Made by a program: the position numbers and the translations under genes. From Candidatus Methanomarinus sp. HR1 (GTDB taxonomy: Archaea; Halobacteriota; Methanosarcinia; Methanosarcinales; Methanocomedenaceae): DNA of 6,562 nt. The notes below the pieces were generated by a model. That model had not been told where the DNA came from, made no database searches, and was given only the letters and a program-made list of their open reading frames with translations. Of the stretch, positions 5,915 through 6,562 are shown piece by piece. Position 1 is the first letter of the stretch, and each line of letters opens with the position of its first letter. Where the stretch lies: contig MZXQ01000157.1 of NCBI GenBank assembly GCA_002926195.1, positions 4,889 to 11,450 on the forward strand, read 5' to 3'.

Positions 5915-6562
5915 ATGAGAATCCCTGATATATTTAAATTGAACGATTGGGAGAACAGGAAGTTTGTATTGGTTATCCTTTCAGTTTTATTGGTATATGA
6001 TAATTTAGTTCTTTTGGACATCTTCCTATTTAAAATCCCGATACTACCGCAACTGCTTGGTTTTTTCATTCTTACATTTATCCCTGGTTTTATAATTCTC
6101 AAGATCTTAAAAATCCACAACCTTGATCGTATACTTAACATACTTTTAGTAATCGGGTTGAGTATGTTTTTTAACATTTTATTAGGTTTTATCTTAAATG
6201 AAATAAGTTTTATATTTAATTTTAAAACAATTTCTTCCATTTCCCTTTTTGTGACATATAATATTATTTTAGTAACATTGCTGCTTGTCTGTTTTTTTAG
6301 ATATAATGAGTTTAATACAACAAATGAGAAATTAGAGATAAGTCTATCACAAATTAGTTTATTTCTTATATTGCCTTCTTGTGCTGTGTTAGGAGCTTAT
6401 TTTATAAATCTTTATAATACAAATTACATAAATGTTTTACTCATAATAGCAATCTCATTAATGCCATTTTTGTTTAAATTTAAAAATCTTTATACTACGA
6501 TAATATGGGTATCTGCTATTACAATACTTTTCAGCACGCAGTTAATATCAAATTATTTATGG
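5915..6562 (+). CDS. Polytopic membrane protein, DUF2206-like, 3'-truncated by window edge
   Basis: The frame is open from the ATG at 5915 to the window end (216 codons, no stop), directly after the glycosyltransferase's TGA. A weak GGGG site lies at 5906-5909. The first 16 residues, MRIPDIFKLNDWENRK, are polar and probably cytosolic. About seven hydrophobic segments follow, near residues 18-37, 44-64, 73-95, 108-128, 146-167, 171-188 and 193-212. The second contains the FIPGFIILKIL block. From memory this N-terminus (FKLNDWE, then a TFIPG segment) resembles large DUF2206-type proteins of archaea, which are of unknown function and several hundred residues longer than what is visible. A GT-C-like or glycan-export role is only a guess from its position beside glycosyltransferases. 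The membrane-protein call is firm; the family call is moderate. Confidence 0.75.
   Translation, partial: MRIPDIFKLNDWENRKFVLVILSVLLVYDNLVLLDIFLFKIPILPQLLGFFILTFIPGFIILKILKIHNLDRILNILLVIGLSMFFNILLGFILNEISFIFNFKTISSISLFVTYNIILVTLLLVCFFRYNEFNTTNEKLEISLSQISLFLILPSCAVLGAYFINLYNTNYINVLLIIAISLMPFLFKFKNLYTTIIWVSAITILFSTQLISNYLW

Noticed and set aside
5884..6240. Minus-strand ORF of 118 codons
   Set aside because: It is the longest antisense frame but lies opposite a membrane-protein gene. Low-complexity T-rich coding DNA gives long Lys/Asn/Ile-rich antisense frames, and the plus frame has clear transmembrane segments and operon spacing.

Overview
The window is an AT-rich stretch (roughly 30% G+C by eye) packed with six co-directional plus-strand genes. 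No intergenic gap exceeds 47 nt. The content suggests a surface-glycan or glycolipid assembly locus. The source is most likely an archaeon, perhaps a methanogen. The last gene resembles, from memory, the N-terminus of the large DUF2206-type membrane proteins found mainly in methanogens, and several genes have GGTGA/GGGAG-type ribosome-binding sites. This host call is an inference; an AT-rich bacterium is not excluded.

Layout: (1) 1-1136, the 3' part of a GT4-like glycosyltransferase whose true start lies upstream of the window. (2) 1137-2588, a B12-binding-domain radical SAM enzyme resembling HpnJ, which is linked to cyclopentane cyclitol formation in hopanoid head groups. (3) 2636-3682, an HPr-kinase-like P-loop protein with an intact Walker A motif. 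(4) 3688-4761, a second protein of the same fold with a degenerate Walker A motif, collinear with its neighbour. (5) 4772-5914, a second GT4-like glycosyltransferase. (6) 5915 to the window end, the N-terminal 216 residues of a polytopic membrane protein cut off by the window edge. There is no promoter, terminator, RNA gene, mobile element or CRISPR array that I can support, and no gene-free stretch above 300 bases.

How the genes may work together: the two glycosyltransferases could build a sugar chain on a lipid carrier, the radical SAM enzyme could rearrange or alkylate a sugar or lipid, and the kinase pair could phosphorylate an intermediate or a regulatory protein. The membrane protein could carry out a step at or across the membrane. 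The gene order and tight junctions are seen in the sequence; the pathway is inferred.

The points most worth following are the HpnJ-like enzyme in a non-hopanoid setting, the kinase/degenerate-kinase tandem, and a -1 slippery A_AAA_AAA heptamer, correctly phased, in the overlap between the two kinase reading frames. Two gene junctions are also in-frame and separated by only one stop codon.
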